From Edaphochlamys debaryana (Eukaryota > Chlorophyta > Chlorophyceae > Chlamydomonadales): a stretch of DNA of 64,000 nucleotides. The notes beneath the pieces are model-generated. The model saw nothing but the letters and a program-made list of their open reading frames with translations. It was not told the DNA's origin and did no database searches. The stretch spans positions 372,001 to 436,000 of the forward strand of contig JAEHOE010000057.1 in the NCBI GenBank assembly GCA_016858145.1, written 5' to 3'. A program made the position numbers and the translations under genes. Positions 10,309-22,796 of the stretch are shown piece after piece. Within the stretch, counting starts at the first letter, position 1. Every line of letters starts with the position of its first letter.

Positions 10309-13300
10309 TCACGCCCGGCCCTTACGCCATTGCGGCGCCGCGGGCGGCCGCACCTGGAACCCCCCTCCCAGGCGCCCCTCCTTCTCCGACCGCTCCCCCC
10401 CACTGGACGACCCGCCCCCGCCTCCGCCACCCCCGCCCGCCGACCCTTGGCTGCCGTGGTGGTGCATCACAGCCGCCAGCGCGATCGGCGGCAGTACGAC
10501 ATTCGTACCGGCCACGTCACCCTGCTGCATGGGGTTGTGGCCGTTGGACGAGCCGTTGCTGTTGCGGGCGGCGGCTAGCGCGGCAATGGCCGCGGCGGCG
10601 CCAGACGGTGAGGGCGCGTGGCCAGATCCGTTGGGCTCAACCGCTGGCGGTTGGCCAACCACCAACGGCTGACTGATGTACATGCGGCGCTGCCGCGGCG
10701 AGTCCATCGACATGGCCTGAGGGCGGAAGGGGCGGGGTGCCGGTTGCCGTACTCGTCAGCCGGCGTGCCGGTAGCAGGTGCAAGCAACGGCAAGCGCGTA
10801 ACGACGACACCAACAGAACCGGATACCGACGCCTTCCCCCGATGCCACGCCCCATGCGTCCGCGCCCCACTGCCACCCAGCCCTGACCTGAACGTACTGA
10901 AACCATACTCTTGCGACCCACTCCCTCCACCCTCCACCCACTCACCGGCGCCATGCCGCTCTCCGACATGGACTCCCCCGGTCCCGCCACGGTCCGGGTC
11001 CCCGCCGCCCCCGGCACGGACAGATGGATGGGCGAGAGCTTGGGCGAGTAGGGCCCCCCGGCGGCCGCATTGGCGGCGGCAATGGCCGCCGCCGTCGTAT
11101 CCAGTGGCATCACGCCGTTGGCGCTGGACCGCTCGTGGCCGTACAACCGACCGTTGCTGCCAACCGCCAACGGACTACCGTTGACGCCAACGTGCGAATC
11201 GCGATCGTCGGCTGCCAGGATGTCGCTTGTGGCTGAGCCCAGGTAGCCCAGGCAGCTGGCGCTGATGCGGTTCTTGCGGGGCGTCACGTTGCGGCCGTTG
11301 GCGGCCGCCGCCGCGTCCCGATTCAAGCCACCGAGGATGGACCCGCCAGGACCGATCCCCACCATCCCCGTCAGTGATCCGCTGCTCCGCTCCGCCACGT
11401 GAGCCGCCGCCGCCGCCGCCGCGCTGGCGGCGCCGATGGAGTGGGACTGGTGGCTCCCCTGGGGGCCGAGCGGGGGGTGGGGCACGGGGTGCAGGCGCTC
11501 CGCGGATCCGCCGCCGCCGGCGGTGGGGCTGCCGCCGCCGCCGCCCAGGCCCAGGCCCAGGCCCGGGCCCGCCTGGGCCCCGCCGTGCAGCAGGGCCTCC
11601 AGCTGGGCGTTGCGCTGCATGACGGACGACATGCCCTCCAGCAGCTGAGGGGTGGATGGTTGGGGAGGTGAGGGGGTGAGAGTTGGGAGGTGGTGATGGT
11701 CAGCAGGTGACGTCTCCCACCACAACCGCATCTCTCCGCCCCCTGCACCCTCTGCTGTCCGGTGCGTCATACCCCGCGTGCCCAGCCCGCCTCCGCGTCA
11801 CCGTGCGGGCGCCGCCTCTTCAGGCGGGCATTCCCACCTGAGTACTTCACGCTTCCTTCCCTCCAGCCTCTCCGTGAACTCCTCCCTGCTCCCACCCTGG
11901 CTTCCCCCCCCACCCCCCCCCCCCACCTGTGCGATCATGCCCCGCATCTCCGCCTGCTGCTGGCGGCTGGCCTGCAGCTCCAGGCGCAGGTCGGCCTGCT
12001 CCACCTTGAGAAAGTGGACCTGGGCGGTTGGTGGTTGGGCGGTTGGTTGGGCGGTTGGTTGGGTGGTTGGTCGGTTGGGTGTGGTTGGTTGGTCGGTTGG
12101 TTGGTTAAGTGGATCAAATGGGTGGTTTCGGAGTGAAGGTCCTCTCGCCCCGCTAGTCTCCCGCAGTCACCAGCTGGCCCTGAGCGCACCCACCCACCCG
12201 CCCCCACACCCCCTGCCCCCGCACCTGCGACTGCGCGTCCAGCAGGAGGGAGCGGACCTGCGGGGGAGGAGGGAGGCAATGCGGGACGCGCGGTGGTGTG
12301 GAGGCCGCGGGCAGCAGCGGAGCGATCACATCCAGCAAACACACGCCTACTGCCCACCTCAACACGCCCCGCCCCCGCTCCCACCACCCCCACCCCGCCC
12401 GCACCTCGCTGGACACCAGGCGGGCGCTTGCCGCCACCTCCGCCTGCAGCGCCGCCCGCAGCTCCTGCTGCCCCGCCGCCAGCCCCCGGCCCATGCCCGC
12501 CACCTCGCTGATCAGGTCGCGACGGGCGGCCGCCAGCTCCAGCTGGGGTGGGGGTAGGGGTGGGGGAGGGAGCGGTGGAGGGGAGGGTGGGGTTGAAGCG
12601 GGGTGGAGTGAGCGGGTGGGAGTGCTGGAGTGGGGGTGGGGAGGGCACGGTGGAAAGGTCGGGTCCCTGCTCACCTGCAGCTCATGCAGAGCGCCGTTGG
12701 TCTTGCCCGCCGCCGCGTCCGCCGCCGCCGCCGCGGCGGTGAAGGCGCCCGGGTCGCTGAGTGCGTGGTGGAACAGCTGCAGCGGGTTGAGACCATGCGG
12801 CCCCGAGTGCGTGTGGCTGGCGGCGCGCTCGCCCGGGCCCGGGCCCACACCCGCGTCAGCCGCCCCCGCCCCTGCTCCTGCCGCCGCCGCTGCCTCCGCC
12901 CCCGTCCCTGCTGTTGCCGCAGTGGCTGTGTCCGTGGCGGCGGCGCCAGCCGTGGCGGCGGCGGCCGTCGAGCCGGCGGCGGCGGCCGCTGGCGGCGCCG
13001 CCGGGTCGTGCTCGGGGTGGTGTTGGTGTGCCGAGTGCTGCATCAGCATGGCGGCGGTGGCGGCCTGGGCGGCGGCGGGCCAGGGGTTGCCGATCATCTG
13101 GTACGCCGCCGCCGCCGGGTTACTGTGCCCAGCGGCGGCGAAGGCCGCCGCCGCTGCCGCTGCCGCCGCCGCGGCGGCGGCGTTCGGATCGTGATGGCCG
13201 TACCCCCCGTGGCCGGAATGGTGCGGGCTGCCGTACAGATCCATGTGGTGGGCGGAGTGGCGGGGAGATCCGTAGCCGCCGTGCGCCGAGTGGTGGGGGG

Positions 13301-16300
13301 AGTAGTGGTGGCCCCCGTGGTGGGAGGCGGAGTGGGCGGAGCCGTGGTGCCCCGAGTGGTGGTGGTGGCCCGAGTGGATGTGGTGGGGGTGCAGGGGGTG
13401 GTGGTGCGCGGAGGCCATGGCGTGGTGGGAGTGGGGGTGCGGGTAGTGGCCGGGGTAGTGCCCGGCGCTGGGGTGGGCAGGGCGGGGAAAGGGGCGGTGG
13501 GGCAGGGCGTCAGGGGGGTCAGGGACCCAAGCGGCCAGCGCTGTTGCTCGAGCGTGCCACACCACGTGGTCCCCCCGCAACCCCCTCGTCCCCGACATCT
13601 TCCAGGCCGGCACCATCTCCGCCTCACCTGTGCGCCGAGTGTGCGGAGCCGGGCCCGTGGTGGCCGTGGTGGCCCCCGTGGTGGGGGTGGGCGGAGTGCA
13701 TGTGGGCCGAGTGGGGGCCGCCGTGGTGCGCCGAGGCCGAGTGGGCGGACAGGGGCCCGTGGCCCCCGTGCCCCCCGTGATGGGCCGAGTGGGCGGTGTG
13801 GGGCGGCAGGCCGGCGGCGGCTGCGGCGGCTGCTGCTGCCATGGGATCCAGTAGGTCCATGGGTCCGCCGGGGGTGGAGGGGAGGCCTGTCATGGGGTCC
13901 AGGCCCTCCATCAGCAGGTCGGGGCTCATGGGGGGGGGGGCGGTAGAGCTGGGAGGCGGTGGGGGGTGGAGGGGGGGGATTAGGGCTCGGGATTAGGGTG
14001 GGTTGAGGCCTAGAAGGCGGGGCGGTATGGGTCGATGCTCTCCACAGTCCGCACCCGCACCAAGCTATCCCCCGCCCGTCGCACACGTCCCTTCCCCGCT
14101 CCGCCCCGCACCACCGTCACACACCCCCAGCACCCCCAGCACCCTCCCCCCCACCTTTTCGAACAGCGCGTCCACGAATGCGCGGTAGTACTCGTCGTTG
14201 TGGACCACGGGCTTGCGGTTGAACACGGACTGCACCTCGGGGGGGAGCGTGCGCAGCAGGTGGGGGGGCGGGAAGTCGCAGGTGGGGTTGCCCTCCGTGT
14301 CGGGCCAGCGAGCGCCGTCCTTGATCAGCAGCACGATGTCCACGTTGTGCCGTACGGCGGCCTGCAGGAGTGCACGGCAAAGTACGGCACGGTGTGATGC
14401 GTTACTCATGAGCCGGCTGGGGCTTAGCGGCGAGGGCTCGTGGCTCAGTGCCCGCCCCGCCTTCGCCGCATCCTGCCGCAGCCCCACCGCCCATCCCGCG
14501 CACAAAACCCCACAGCCTGCATCCCAGTCCCCAGCCCGCACCCCCCCAACCCGCCACACACCCCACCCTGCCCCCCCGGCCCCGCCCCCCCACAGGTTCA
14601 CCACGAGCTCCTTGATGCACCACTCGCTCTTGAACACGTTGTCCGTTAGGATGAACAGGAAGTGCGTGCACTTGCCCACCATCTCCTCCAGCGAGCCCAG
14701 CTCCTGCCTGCGGGGCGGCGTGGGTGGTGGTGGTGGGGTGTAGAGTGCAAGGCGAGAGGGAACGGAGTGAGCGGGGTGGCGTGAGGCAAGAGAGGGTTGC
14801 TCCCGGGCTTGCTGCCCTTGACGTGCTTCCTCTCTCAGCCCTCTCCGCACTAAGGAACGGAGTGGGGCAGCTTGGCTAGGGGCAGGGGAGGAGCCATAGC
14901 CATGACCAGATGGCTGCCCTCATGCACCCACTTGAATTCGAAATCCAGGAACACCGTGTAGCCGGATGACACCAGCAGGTTCCACAGCGCGCGGGCAAAG
15001 TCACGTGCGTCGGTGCGCTTGTGAGACAGGAACACGTCGTACAGCGGCGGGCCGGTGTACGGCTCCCCCGGGGGCGCCTCCGCGCCGCCGGCCGCCGCCG
15101 CTGCGGCCGCGGCCTTCTTGGCTGCGCCGGCCGCCTCCTCCACCGCCTGTGAGCGGGCAAGGGGAAAAGTGGCACGGAGTACAGAGTCAGGTGGTCTCGC
15201 GCGTTTCCTGTGCACTTCCCGTCCTTCCGCCAGATCACAAGGGCTGCTATGCACATACCGAACACACCGGCTTGTCTGGCCTTCCCACAAGCGGCGAAAA
15301 CAGGGCCAGCACACGCCATTCCCACACGCAGAGCCCCGCCAGGCCCTCACCTGCGACGCCTTGAGCGCCTTTGCGGCCGCCGAGTCCGTCAGCTCCCCGA
15401 GCTGCAGCAGGGTGCCGCGGGCTGCGTCCACCACCCGGCGGTCGTCTCGTGCCAGGCAGGCCTGGGGGGGTGGAGGGGGTGGGGGGGTAGGAGGGAAGGT
15501 GGAGGTGGAGGGAGTGGAGGAGTTAGGGGTGGAGGGAGGGGGTGGGGTGGTAGGGGAGTAGGAAGGAGTGAAGCAGGGGCCGGGGCGCCTGGTCGAGGTG
15601 TGCTGACCCTGTATAAGTAGCAACTAAAGTGAACCCAAAGCAGCAACAAGCGAGACCCCTGGTCCAGGTGGGGTGCCCTGCCTTGGCTTGGGCACCGCAT
15701 CGCCACCACGTGTGTTGCCCCCCTGCCCACCCGCTCCCGGACACCCACCTTGAGCCCCTCCTGCACGCCCGCCGTCCGCATCTGGTCGTGCAGGCCCGAC
15801 ACCTGACTAATGTTGAACAGCGCACGGACCGCAAACACAGCCATCTGCGGGTCTATGGGCCCAGCGCTCTGCCGCTCCGGCTCCGGCTCGGAGGCCGCCG
15901 CCTCGGTCCCCGCCGCCGCCGCCCCCGCCGCACCCTCCTTGCCGCCCTCCGCCTTGGCCTGCGCCCCGGCCGTCGCACGGATGACCTCGAGCAGCGTGGG
16001 CAGCAACCCGTGCTGTACGAGCCGCTCGCAGTTGACTGCCGTACGGGTCAACGACTGGCATGACGTAAGCAGCGATGGCAGGTCGTAGATCGACCAGGTG
16101 CCGTCCGGGAACGTGTGCGACGCGAGGCCCTTGTCCGACAAAACGGCCTGGCCGCAGAACTGCGCGATCTGGGCTGAGATGTCGTGCTTTACGATCAGCT
16201 CCTGGCAGATCACGTCATCCGGCGAGGAGGTGCCGCCGTTGAGGTTGGCGAGGGTTAGTAATGCGTCCAGTCCGCCCGGGGAGCCGACGGGTAGGAGCGT

Positions 16301-19300
16301 GTCGCTGGTGACGCCGGGAGAGTCGTCGGCCACCAACTGTTGGGGGAGCGGAGGGGAGGGGAGGGGAGGGGAGGGCGAGAGAGAGGTTTGATGAGGAAGG
16401 GGCTTGTGTTTGGTGAGGGTGGGGCGGCTGGCGAGGGCGTGGGCTAGCGGCCGAGGGCGTGGTGGCAGGCCGGAGGACTAGCAAGCGGGCGGCCGGGGCT
16501 CCGTGGAGCGGGAGGCCCTTCACGCACCGCACACCGACCGGACCGCACCAGACATACAGTCTGTCAGATGTGACAGGCGTTGACCCAACCCGCACGCCCC
16601 GTTAAGGCTGGAGTTGGGGCCCACCGCACCGCAGCCCACCGCACTGGAGCCCAGCCCTCCCCACCCCACCTTGGCCGCCAGGGCTCGGGCCAGGCCCAGC
16701 TCCTTCATGAACCTGGAGGGGGGGGGAGGAGGGGGGGGGGGAGGGAGGGAGGGTGAAAGGCGTGCTTCAGCCGAGCGGGGCCGCGTCGCCTCAGGCCAGA
16801 AGGGAGGCGGGCGCAGGCCTCGGGACGCCCGCCGCTCCCCAGCCCACCTCCTGGCGCCCCGCCTCAGCCCCACCTCCCATCCTGACCCCCCCCCCCGGCG
16901 GTGCGCTCACGTGTGCAGGCTCTCGCTCTCACTCATGCCCTTGGCTATGGACACCAGGAGCACCAGCTCGAAGCCGCCTGGGGGGGTAGGGGAAGGGGTT
17001 GGGGGGTAGAGGGAGGGGGGAGGCAAGAGGGGAGCGGCGACGGTAAGGAAAGGGGCTGGGACTAGGCAGGACGGGGTACCGGCACAGAGGAAGGGGGCAG
17101 GCAGACGAGGAGGACAGGGGCCCGGGAGCTCAGAGGCCGTGGACCTGCCCGGTCCGGCAGTTCCTTGCCCTGTTCCCTGTTCCCGTCGTGCCGCTGCGCC
17201 CTCCCTGCCCCACAACCCCCCCCCCTCCGCCTCACCGCACGAGGGGTGCTCCATGCGGCGGATGACCCGCTTCAGCAGCCCCAGGTCCCGCAGGCGGTGG
17301 CGGCAGGAGGGCACCCAGTCGGTCAGGGAGGCGAAGAACTGCAGCGCCTCCTCCTCCAGGGGCTGGGGTGGGGGGCGGGGGGGCGGGGGGGTGTGGGCGC
17401 CGGGGAGAGGAGAGTGACGAGGCCGGGCTGCCGGCACGCCTCTCCCTGCCTGCCTGCCGCCAGGACCTTGCGGGCTCCTTCACTCCCCCCAACCTCCGCT
17501 ACCCTCGCAACAGCCTCCTACGCCAGCGCTCCCAGGCCTGGCCGCCCCCGCAGGCCCCTGCCACACCCTGCCGTCGCCCACCAGCCTCCCACCAGCCTCC
17601 AGCGCTGCAGCGCCTGGCCGCCAGCACAGCGCGCCTCTGCCTTCCAGCGCCCCGCACTCTGCAGTCCGCCCCAACCGCCACCCCACCCGCCCCGCCAGCC
17701 CCCCACCTGGTCCGGGGCTGTGTCGTGCATGCGCCGCAGCAGCACCGCCACCGCCCCCTCCGCGAACAGCAGGTCCAGGTTGAAGGCGCTGGGGGGGGGG
17801 GAGGGGGGATTGGCGGGGTTTGGAGAGGACGGTGGGAACAGGGGCAGGGTAGTAGTCAAACCAGACCGCGCCCCAGCTGCTGGGCACTCCTGGGCGATCA
17901 CCACCCCTCCGCCTCCCCGGGCGTGTTGGGGATGGGGTAGGGGGGGAACCAGCAGATGAGATCACCAGGCCGCGCCCCTGCTCGGCGCCGCTTCCTCCAT
18001 CACCATGCACCACCCCTGTCCGCGCCCGGGCCCCACGCTCAACCGCCCCCCCTCCCCCACCTGTGCTGCAGCCCGTCGTCCTGCGCGTTCACGAAGCACC
18101 GCAGCAGCGTCTCCTGCTCCCCCGTCAGCTGCCCAGCGGGGACCGCTTTGACTAGGGCCTTGAGGGCGCGAGCCGCCATCACGAGCGAGTGCTTGACGTC
18201 GAGAGCGGCCACGAGGGGGTTGGCGGGCTTGTGCTCGGACAGCGGCACCGCCAGGCCCGCGCACACGTGATCCTCGAACAGATCCGGATCCGCCGCGTGT
18301 ACGACGGGATCCGACATGACGCCGAAGAGCGCGTCCAGGCAGGCCTGCGCCGCCTCCGTCGCGTCGTGCAGCAGCAGCGGGTGAGTCATGGCGGCGGCGC
18401 CGCCACTGGGCGACGACGCGGCGGCGGCGGCAGGCGCGGGCGCATCTGGGTCAGGCTTGGCGGCGGCCGAGGCGCCGGCGGCGGCGCACGGCGAGGCGGG
18501 GCCGCCGCCGCCGGCGGCGGCCGCCGCCGCGGCGGCGGCGGGGCCGGGCGCTGCCCAGTCAGACAGGAGCAGGCGCTTGAGGGCGAGGGCGGCGGCGGCG
18601 CAGGCCTGGACCCGAGCCTGCAGCGGCGCCCGCGGCGACTTGATGATGGTGGCCAGGATACGAAGCGCCGCCGCCGCCTGGTCGCCCAGTGCCGCGTCCG
18701 CCGCCACGCCGCCGCCGCCGCCGCCGCCGGCAGCGGCGCCGCCGGGGCCGAGGCTCGCCTGCGCCGTCGGCGAGGCGAAGGCGGACTTGGCGCCGGCGGC
18801 GTCGCCCTTGCCGTCGGCGCCGCCGCCGCCGCCAAGCTGGCCTGTGCACGCCTCCAGGACGCGAGTGGCGGCGACACAGGCGGTGGAGACCAAAAGGTCC
18901 TGTCCCTGGGGGGTGGAGACGGCTGTGCCGGCGCCCGTCACCGCCGCCGCTCTGGGCACGCGGTCGCTGTCGTACCCGGACACGCCGTGATCGGATCCAG
19001 ATCCGGCCTGTAGATGCGCCTGCAGATGCTGCAGTACGACGGGCAGCCGCTCCTGGAAGCGCTGCGTGCACTTGCACACCAGCCCGACCAGCTCGTCCAC
19101 GTGACCCGCGTGGCCCTCGCTCGTCCCATCGTCTGACTCAGCCGCCGCCACGTCGGAAGCTGGCAGAAGCTCCGCGGCAGCTGTCAGGAAGCTGTGTAGG
19201 TGCTCCGCCAGGCCCACCAAGACCGCTTCCACCAGGCCCACCGGGCCCGGCCCGTGCTTGACCCCGCCGCCGCTTGCCGCACCGCCGCCGGCGGCGGCGG

Positions 19301-22300
19301 GGGCGGCGGAATCCGCGCTAGCGGCGTCAGACCCACTGCCGCCACCGCCGCCGCCGCCATCGGCGGCGGCGTCAGTGGCGGCGGCGTGGTGCTCCGCATG
19401 CGCCGCCGCCAGCTCACGCATGCGTCCGACCATGGCGGCGGTTGGAAGGTTGACCATCAGGTTCGGTTGCTCGTCCACCACGGGCCCGGCTGGGCCTCCG
19501 TGCAGCGAGGAGGCGGACTGCGCGTGCGACAGTTGGCCAACCAACATGGCAGCCGACGCGACCGCATGGAAGTGGCCCGACAGGCTGCTGGTGTGGGGCG
19601 CGCCGGCGCCGCCGGCCCCCACCTCCGCCATCGGCTGCTTCTTCTGCCGCGGACCCGAGGTGCCGCTCTTGCCCGAGTGCTCCGGAAGCGCCGTCGCGGA
19701 GGCGGCGGAGGCGGCCGTCAGCGCGCCGGCGGTGGCGGCGACGGCGACGACCAGGCCCAGCGGCGCCGACGGCTGCGCCGCCGCGTCCGCCAGCACCCCC
19801 GCCAGCGCCGCCTGCCCCGCCGCCGGCAGGTGCTTGAACAGGTCCTCCAGCGCGCCGGCCGTGTCGACGGCTTGGTGCAGGTCTCCGCGGGCCAGAAGTG
19901 TGGGCAAAAGTGTGGCGCGTACGGCAGATGAGCCCAGGTCCGACAGCTCGTCCGCCATGTCGGTCATGGCGGCGGCCTCGCCAGAGCCCGAGCCGGCGGG
20001 CGCCGCCGCCGCCTCGGCGGCCGCCGCCTGGCACAGCTGCTGCAGCTGGAACAGCGACTTGTACGGCGCGAGCGACGCCCGTACGCCGTACAGTTTCCCG
20101 CGGGTTTTGTTGCCGGACGACTCGGCGTGCGACTCGGCGATGCCGTGCATGGCGTGCGCCGCCGCCAGGTCGAACCCAAAGTGTGACGCCACCGCTCCGC
20201 CGTGCAAGTGCCGCCCCGCCGCCGCCGCGTCCCGCTGCTGCTCCTGCTGCCGCTCCAGGCTCTCACTAACCGCCCGTACCAACCGCAGCAGCGGCGGCGC
20301 GGCGCCGTCGTCCGCCGCCATTAGTAACGCGACCAACCGCTGCTGCCGCGCGAACTCGGGCCGGGCCTCCGACCGCGCCTCCGTACAGTTTAGTAAGCCG
20401 TCAATGGCTCGTACGAGCAGCGCCGAAACCGCGGCGGCGGGCGGCACGCCGTGGGTGTGCTGCTTCTTGCCGGCTGGATCGTCCGGATCCTCCTCCTTCG
20501 GCCCCGTGGGGTTGATCCGGATCATGATCGACCCATGCTCAATCTGCCCCGTGGACTTGCTCTTGCTGGCCGCCACCGCAGCGGCGGCGGCGGCAGCAGC
20601 CTCCGCCGCCGCCTTCTCCGCCGCCGCCGCGAAGGCGCGCTCCAGCGCGTCGATGTGCGCCGCCAGCCCCGCCAGCGCCGCCACCGCTGGCGCAAGCACT
20701 CGCTCCTGCAGCCCGCATGACCGCACAAAGTCCGGCGGCAGGCCCTGGCAGATGTACCCCACCGACTGCATCACAGCGTGCGCCGCCACCGCCACGAGCA
20801 CCTGCTGCTTGTGCTGCGGGGTGGCGTGTGTTTTGGGGGGGAGGGGAATGAGGTGAGGGATGGAGCATGGGTGGGGGGAGGCGAAGAGCGGCTGGGAAGG
20901 TGAGGCAGCGTGTGTAAAGCTCCCGGTGCAACCAGACTCCAGCGTCGCCTCAGCCAAGCCGGCGCAGCCGTGGGACTTCAGCCGCTCTTTCCCTGGCGCG
21001 AGTCTCTCTTACCAACCAGCCCCTCCTCTCCCGCGCCGACCTCTTCTAACAGCTTCCTCCTCCCGCGCCCCGCACCCCTCTCCCAGCCCCTTCCCCTCGC
21101 ACCCCACTCCGCTTTCAACCAGGCACCTTTGGCAGTGCGTTCGCCCCCCCCCGACTCCCATCCCTCCCCCACCCTACACCCATCCCCACCTGCTTCTCCC
21201 TCCGCTTCACCGACATGTTCCGGGCCTGGCGCTGCGTTATGGTCATGGAGCGCTGCATGGCCCGGGCCCCGCCCAGGCCCGCGCCCAGGCCCCCGTGCGT
21301 GGAGGTGCGGTGGTTGCCGGGGGCCGTGGGCGGCCCCCCCCCGTCCGCCTCCCCGCTGGCCTCCAGCAGCGCCGAGGCCACGAAGGACGAGAAGGCCTCC
21401 ACCAGGGCGGGTAGCGCGCCAGCGGCCATGGCCTGGTGGGGGAGAGAGAGGGGGAAGGGGAAGGGGGGGAGGGAGGGAAGGGGAAGGGGTGCGGTGGGCT
21501 GGGGAGGGAGGCGGTGCGCGGGGGCCAGAGGCGGGCCAAGCTTATGCAAACGCATGCCAAGACAACGAGAAAGGGCGGGCGGGGCTTGGGCCAGCGGCAA
21601 GTGCCTGGCCTGCACTCTGCAGGGCGTGACACGGGCGTGACAGCCCCCGCCAGGGGCCGTGAGGCGCGCCCCCCCCGCGCGGCCCCCTTCCCCTGACAGC
21701 CGGCCCCTCCAGCCCCCGTAGTGCCGCATGCCCCCAGGCAGTCGCAGCACACCTGCACAGCAGGCCGGAGCAGAACCTGCCCAGCCCAGCCCACCCCAGC
21801 CCGTATACGGCGTGTGGGCACAGGGCCCCAGACCCGCTTGCTCCTACCCCCGCTGCGGTCGCGCCTCTCCATCGCTGCCTACGAATCCCCGCCACACCGT
21901 GACCACCCCTTCTACACCCCCACCGCCCCGCCTCTCCACCCCTCTACCGCCCGCCATCTCGCTCAGCCGCGTCCTCGCAGCACCCGCGCCCTCCACCCCT
22001 CCCTTGCGCCACCCCCACTTCGGCCCCCACCCCCGCCCCCCCGCCCCCACCTGCTTGACGTTGTCCTCGCTGACCGCGTACCCCGTGTACAGCCCGTCGG
22101 TGCGCAGGCTGAGCCGCACCAGCACCCGCGCCGCGGCCGCCAGCACGGGGCCGCACAGCGCCTGGTGCTCCAGGGGGGACTCGGTGATGGACTGCAGCAG
22201 CCGGGCCAGGCTGGCGAAGGCGCTGCAGTCGGGGCCCAGGGCCACGGGCACGAGCGCCTCGCGCGACGCCGGCCAGTAGAGCAGCCCGAACTCGCTGGCG

Positions 22301-22796
22301 TCGTCGCCCACCAGCATCTCCAGCACCAGCCGCTGCCGCTTGCGGGCCGCGGAGGCTGGGGCGCGCGGGGGGGAGAGGGGGAGGGAGGAGGTGTGTGGGG
22401 GGGAGGGCAGGCGCAGAGGGGAGGGAGGGAAGCGGGAGGCGGAGGGGGCCTGAGGGGGGGGCTGACCCTGCCTCGGTCATGAGGGCCGGGGCCAAGGTTC
22501 CGGCGTCCGCGCTGTCTGAGCAAGCAGCTTTAGGCCGTAGCTGCTGTCAGGCCCTAGCTGCTGTCGCGCCGGGACCAGTACTCACTCGGGACCATGCCGT
22601 CGAGGGTGCGGTCGGCCAGGCCACCATTGAAGAGCGCCTCCAGCAACTTAGCCTCCAGCACCCAAGCCGCCTTGGCGTCGAAGTTGGCTCTGCTCGTGGC
22701 CTTTGACAAAATGCTATGCAGCTCAAGAACAGCGCTCGCCTCATTGTCCTGCGTGGCTACCGCCAGCGCCAGCGCCTGTATCTTATCCTTATCCAT
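10309..22796 (-). CDS. ARM-repeat + TIR-domain protein (SARM1-like), with His-rich and coiled-coil tail
   Basis: Starts at ATG 22796 (MDKDKIQALALAVATQDN). Thirteen exons join in phase to about 1,686 residues: 22586-22796, 22051-22355, 21190-21432, 18061-20813, 17707-17788, 17236-17362, 16911-16977, 16670-16712, 15749-16336, 15351-15461, 14932-15146, 14602-14707, 14155-14361. Residues 1-1510 are helical, ARM-like text (FAVRALFNISQVSGLHDQM; LLPTLLEVIRATAG), interrupted by long Ala/Gly-rich insertions in exon 4. A TIR domain follows at about 1545-1680 (see its own entry). Seven further exons (13628-13929, 12675-13467, 12405-12542, 12225-12257, 11927-12019, 10946-11644, 10309-10716) read in one frame to the stop at 10309. 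They encode a His/Ala-rich stretch, then heptad-like coiled coil (LRLELQASRQQQAEMRGMI) and a Gly/Ser-rich end. The joint between the halves is unresolved, so the tail might be a separate gene starting at ATG 13929. Proposed role: NAD+-consuming signalling enzyme. Confidence 0.75.
12021..12106. repeat. GGTTGGGC/GGTTGGTT minisatellite in an intron
   Basis: About ten imperfect units (GGTTGG with GGC, TGG or TCG spacers) fill the intron between the 33-nt exon 17 and exon 18 of the ARM-TIR gene model. Confidence 0.75.
12675..13929 (-). other. His/Gly/Ala-rich low-complexity segment
   Basis: Two exons encode repeating HSAHHGGHGGHGP-type text, then HHHHSGHHGSAHSASHHGGH and a run of more than ten alanines. 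Such histidine density suggests metal binding or phase-separating behaviour; neither is shown. ATG 13929 follows an uninterrupted run of 11 C bases. Confidence 0.7.
14155..15146 (-). other. TIR domain (three exons) of the ARM-TIR protein
   Basis: The domain begins LYDVFLSHKRTDARDFARAL (beta-A and BB region), continues YTVFLDFEFK|QELGSLEEM across an intron with donor AA|GTGGGT, then HFLFILTDNVFKSEWCIKEL. The exon-12 donor is GTG|GTGAAC, giving IKELV|AAVRHNVDIVLLI and later LPPEVQSVF...DEYYRAFVDALF. The glutamate of IKEL (about residue 1615, codon 14608-14610) sits where TIR NADases carry their catalytic Glu. Spacing from this Glu through the following strand (IVLLIKDGARWP) matches animal SARM1 without a gap; this comparison is from family knowledge, not a computed alignment. 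Confidence 0.8.

Noticed and set aside
12630..13946. 438-codon plus-strand Val/Gly/Arg-rich frame
   Set aside because: Antisense to the His-rich exons; text is simple repeats only.
19258..20856. 532-codon plus-strand open frame
   Set aside because: Shadow of exon 4 of the ARM-TIR gene; poly-Ala on both strands, no motif, no splice logic.
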